A stretch of 64,000 bases of DNA from Macrocystis pyrifera (lineage: Eukaryota > Sar > Phaeophyceae > Laminariales > Laminariaceae), in assembly GCA_031763025.1 (NCBI GenBank), contig JASSKH010000011.1, positions 12,746,580-12,810,579 of the forward strand. Direction: 5' to 3'. Below are positions 61,469 to 64,000 of this stretch, one piece after another. The position numbers were made by a program, and so were the translations under genes. The notes below the pieces were generated by a model. The model saw only the letters and a program-made list of their open reading frames with translations. It had not been told where the DNA came from and ran no database searches. Position 1 is the first letter of the stretch; every line of letters begins with the position of its first letter.

Positions 61469-61781
61469 TGTGTTAGCCTATCTGAGTAAAGTACTACTAA
61501 TACTATTAATACTGCTCTGCTGCTGTCACGACTCGCAGTCAAACATTTTTTTTTTCTGGAACGAGGTTGCTCTCGTATACGCCTCATTCCAGAAAAAAAT
61601 ATGTTTGACTGCTATTAATAGTCGTGACAGCAGCAGTATTAATACTATTACGGGGGGCCAGAGTAAACAGGACCTACGGTACGGACAAAAACCTATATAT
61701 TTACCTATTTTTACAAGCAATATTTGGTCCTATTTACTATGTTCCCCCGTAATAGTAGTTTACTCAGATAGGCTAACACAT
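61469..61781. mobile_element. Foldback element (TGTTAGCCTATCTGAGTAAA arms) with a TTACGGGGG MITE in one arm
   Basis: Arms of about 95 bp pair through CTGTCACGACT, CAGTCAAACAT and CTGGAACGAGG / CCTCATTCCAG. The MITE (61648-61752) lies in the right arm; removing it with one TA gives CTACTAATAGTATTAATACT, matching the left arm. Confidence 0.9.
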
Positions 61782-61904
61782 TATTCCCCCCCCAGACCCC
61801 CCCCCACCCTCAATTTTCACCAGAGTGAGTCCCCCCCAGAACAGACCCCCACACAAGAGTCCCAGCCCCCCCAGTCCCCAGGCAGTTTGTTAAACAACCT
61901 TTGT

Positions 61905-61976
61905 TTTGGACAAAAACCTATTATTCTAAGTTTATACAAGCAATATTGGTCTTTTGACTATGATACCCCCGTAATA
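61905..61976. mobile_element. Degraded TTACGGGGG MITE
   Basis: GGACAAAAACCTATTATTCT to TGATACCCCCGTAATA; the left quarter is missing. Confidence 0.7.
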
Positions 61977-62277
61977 GTAGTTTTAAACAGCAGTGGGTAT
62001 AATATATCCTCATCAGGAATGGTATCGTATGAGTGTTTACATTTCATACGCTACGTACCAGCCCCGGCCTTTCTCGTGATAAGGCATGCCATGAGAATAT
62101 CCTGATACAGCAGTGGGTGCCGCGAAAATACGACGATCTGGAGTGATTGTATAAAATACGAGGGCTCCGCATGGGTGCCTGCCGGCACCCATGCTCCTGA
62201 TAAGGAAATATACCTCAGTGCCAGTTCGTGATTACTTTTTTTAAGCAATATAAATACACCATTCGATCTTACTAAGT

Positions 62278-62383
62278 TTACGGGGGTCCATAGTTAATAG
62301 GACCTATGGTTTACATACAAAACCTATATTTTTACCTATTTTTACTAGCAATATTTGGTCCTATTTACTATGGTCCCCCGTAA
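62278..62383. mobile_element. TTACGGGGG MITE
   Basis: TTACGGGGGTCCATAGTTAA to CTATGGTCCCCCGTAA; the left flank is GT rather than TA. Confidence 0.92.
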
Positions 62384-63680
62384 TAGTAAAAACAGGGTCA
62401 GGTCAATGCCAAGTGGTGCAGGCAAAAGGCAATGCCGAGTTTCAGTTCTCAGTATTACTTGACCTTTCTTTTATGGATTTTTTTTGTTTGCGACGTTGTT
62501 TCGTTTTTTTTTTTAGCGATTTCTGATGCCGAGAATCAGAACCGTCTATTATTAATATTAATAGTATGGGGCAGGAAATCGTCGATACTTTTGATTTTAG
62601 TTCCTGGAGGGGGCAGAAGGATCGTATCTTGAGGCGGAACAGAAGTATCTTTTTATTTCTTTAGTAGATATAGTAGATACCTGGCAGCTGGATATGATTA
62701 GTTTCGAAGTGAAAAACGTCTGCTATGAGTACGACCGATTGACTGGTTGAAACCCAACTTTGGAAGCTGCGTGATTGCGTGATGACGTCAGACACGCTCA
62801 TCGGGCGCGCTTTTTGTGGATATTTTTGGTTTTGCTTTGTACATCTTCCCAAGCAGAACATCTCTGAACTACTGCTGTGCTGCTGCTGCGGTAGTAGGTA
62901 GTACTCGTATCTCAATGCGCCTCCAGAGATCAGACCCTTGCCGCAGCAGTAGACAGTCCGGGCATGTACGACCGCTTGTATGATATCCTCCGATGTGATT
63001 GGTCGGTTATTCTTATCGAACTTACAACACTCGGCCGAATTCACTCTTCAACATCCTCTGCCAATCAATACATTCCTCCGCCGAAAACGAATGACTTGCC
63101 GATTTATAAAACACCAAATGTATCACCGGGATATCCAGCGATGCCAATTATCTGGTAAAAATATCGGCGTTATACCCCGAGAAGGCGCGTTTATAGTCGA
63201 CTCGCGAAGAGAGAGGGGCAAGGGGCAAGGGAAGGCAGCCACCGAGTAAGGCGAAAGACCGGCGAGGAGGTCGAACAGGCGGATGGCGGCCCGCACACCA
63301 AGGGAGTCGGGAGAATAAAGCGGTATAGCATCGGCAAGGCGGAGAAACGAACCTCGGAAAAAAAAGAGCTAATATCGAGTCTGTCTCTCTTTGCGGAGCA
63401 ACAACAGCGAAACAAATCTCCAGGACCGAAAAAAATAGAACCTCCGTGTCTCCTCGCCCCAGCAAATGTCCCTCGAGTTCGGGTCGCCGCGCTCGTCAGT
63501 CACACGAGACTCCGAGAGACGCGCGCAAGGGAGAACACCCGACGGAGCCCGGCGAGCGCGCCCCTCGAGGAAAGCGGTCGAAAAAACAAGCACAAAGCCA
63601 GGGAAGCGAAGGCGTCTGGAGTCCTACCCTAAATTCGAGACGAAATCGGAAGCGAAGGCTTCGCTCACAGCAGTCGCGAA
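62384..63680. other. Right-hand intergenic stretch, no firm gene
   Basis: AACTTTGGAAGCTGCGTGAT at 62756 matches (reverse) a piece inside the 42.6 kb nest. GC-rich 63180-63680 is open on both strands; a first exon at 63466 is conceivable but unsupported. Confidence 0.45.
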
Positions 63681-63685
63681 GGATA

Positions 63686-63722
63686 ATATATATATATATA
63701 TATATATCTATATCTATATCTG
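63686..63722. repeat. (AT)n/(ATCT)n microsatellite
   Basis: About ten AT units followed by ATCTATATCTATATCTG. Confidence 0.93.
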
Positions 63723-63882
63723 TACCCTGGTAGTTGTTAATAGTGTGGAAAACGCTCTTTTTCAATATAAAACCTAGCCTCGGCCTGTATTCCGATTTTA
63801 TGTTCTTCTCTGTTTTTTTTTCCCCCCAACATCCCATTTATACATTTGTCGTTTCCTCTGCCTGCTCCCTCCCTGTAGTATT

Positions 63883-63985
63883 TTACGGGGGTCCATGGTT
63901 AATAGGACCTATGGTATACCTAAAAACCTATATATTTAACTATTTTTACCAACAATAATTGGTCCTATTTGCTACGGCCCGGGGT
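63883..63985. mobile_element. TTACGGGGG MITE, right end eroded
   Basis: TTACGGGGGTCCATGGTTAA on the left; the right end reads GGTCCTATTTGCTACGGCCC. Confidence 0.85.
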
Positions 63986-64000
63986 TGCGCAGTAGGCTCT

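Noticed and set aside
63466-63777. 103-codon ORF as the first exon of a gene
   Set aside because: Basic, GC-rich and open on both strands; it ends in an AT microsatellite without a convincing donor.
1-64000. ACCWGGT as a methylation or transcription-factor site
   Set aside because: Not tied to gene starts; the TA-flanked form and sibling-copy comparisons fit transposon scars better, though binding cannot be excluded.

Overview
The window is nuclear DNA of a eukaryote with intron-rich, widely spaced genes. Coding exons are short, GC-rich and bounded by GT-AG introns (one GC-AG) of about 0.7 to 2.5 kb. Non-coding DNA is packed with small transposons, minisatellites and poly-C/poly-G tracts. 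A protist alga, perhaps a stramenopile, would fit, but nothing here fixes the lineage.

Three + strand genes are supported. (1) 1-21176: a histone deacetylase (class II-like catalytic domain) over 13 inferred exons. It is preceded by coiled-coil exons that run off the left edge and share its phase, so probably one gene encodes a coiled-coil/HDAC fusion. Exons 4 and 9 (perhaps 7) each lack single bases beside homopolymers. (2) 28144-36482: an intact six-exon pyrroline-5-carboxylate reductase of 272 residues, last enzyme of proline synthesis. (3) 45744-48047: a tentative two-exon gene for a small protein with a signal-like N-terminus. HDAC acts on chromatin or other acetylated substrates and P5CR in metabolism; nothing links them functionally.

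The rest is mobile DNA and simple repeats: sixteen copies of a foldback MITE (TTACGGGGG ends, TA target) and several smaller terminal-inverted-repeat families; four tRNA-derived SINEs; a LINE with a CA-repeat tail, including a 5'-truncated reverse transcriptase copy nested in two other elements at 42.6-44.8 kb; and a second LINE family plus a SINE-like family that share a 3' end and both finish in long poly-C tracts instead of poly-A. No LTR or virus-like element was recognised.

Three patterns stand out. First, the poly-C-tailed LINE/SINE pair. Second, a very abundant short palindrome, TACCWGGTA, which sibling-copy comparison suggests is the excision scar of a TA-inserting element with CCA...TGG ends; TATTAATA looks like the matching scar of the TTACGGGGG family. 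Third, decayed copies of exon edges and splice sites lie in the introns beside at least five intact exons.

Gene-poor stretches are 21.2-28.1 kb, 36.5-45.7 kb and 48.1-64 kb.
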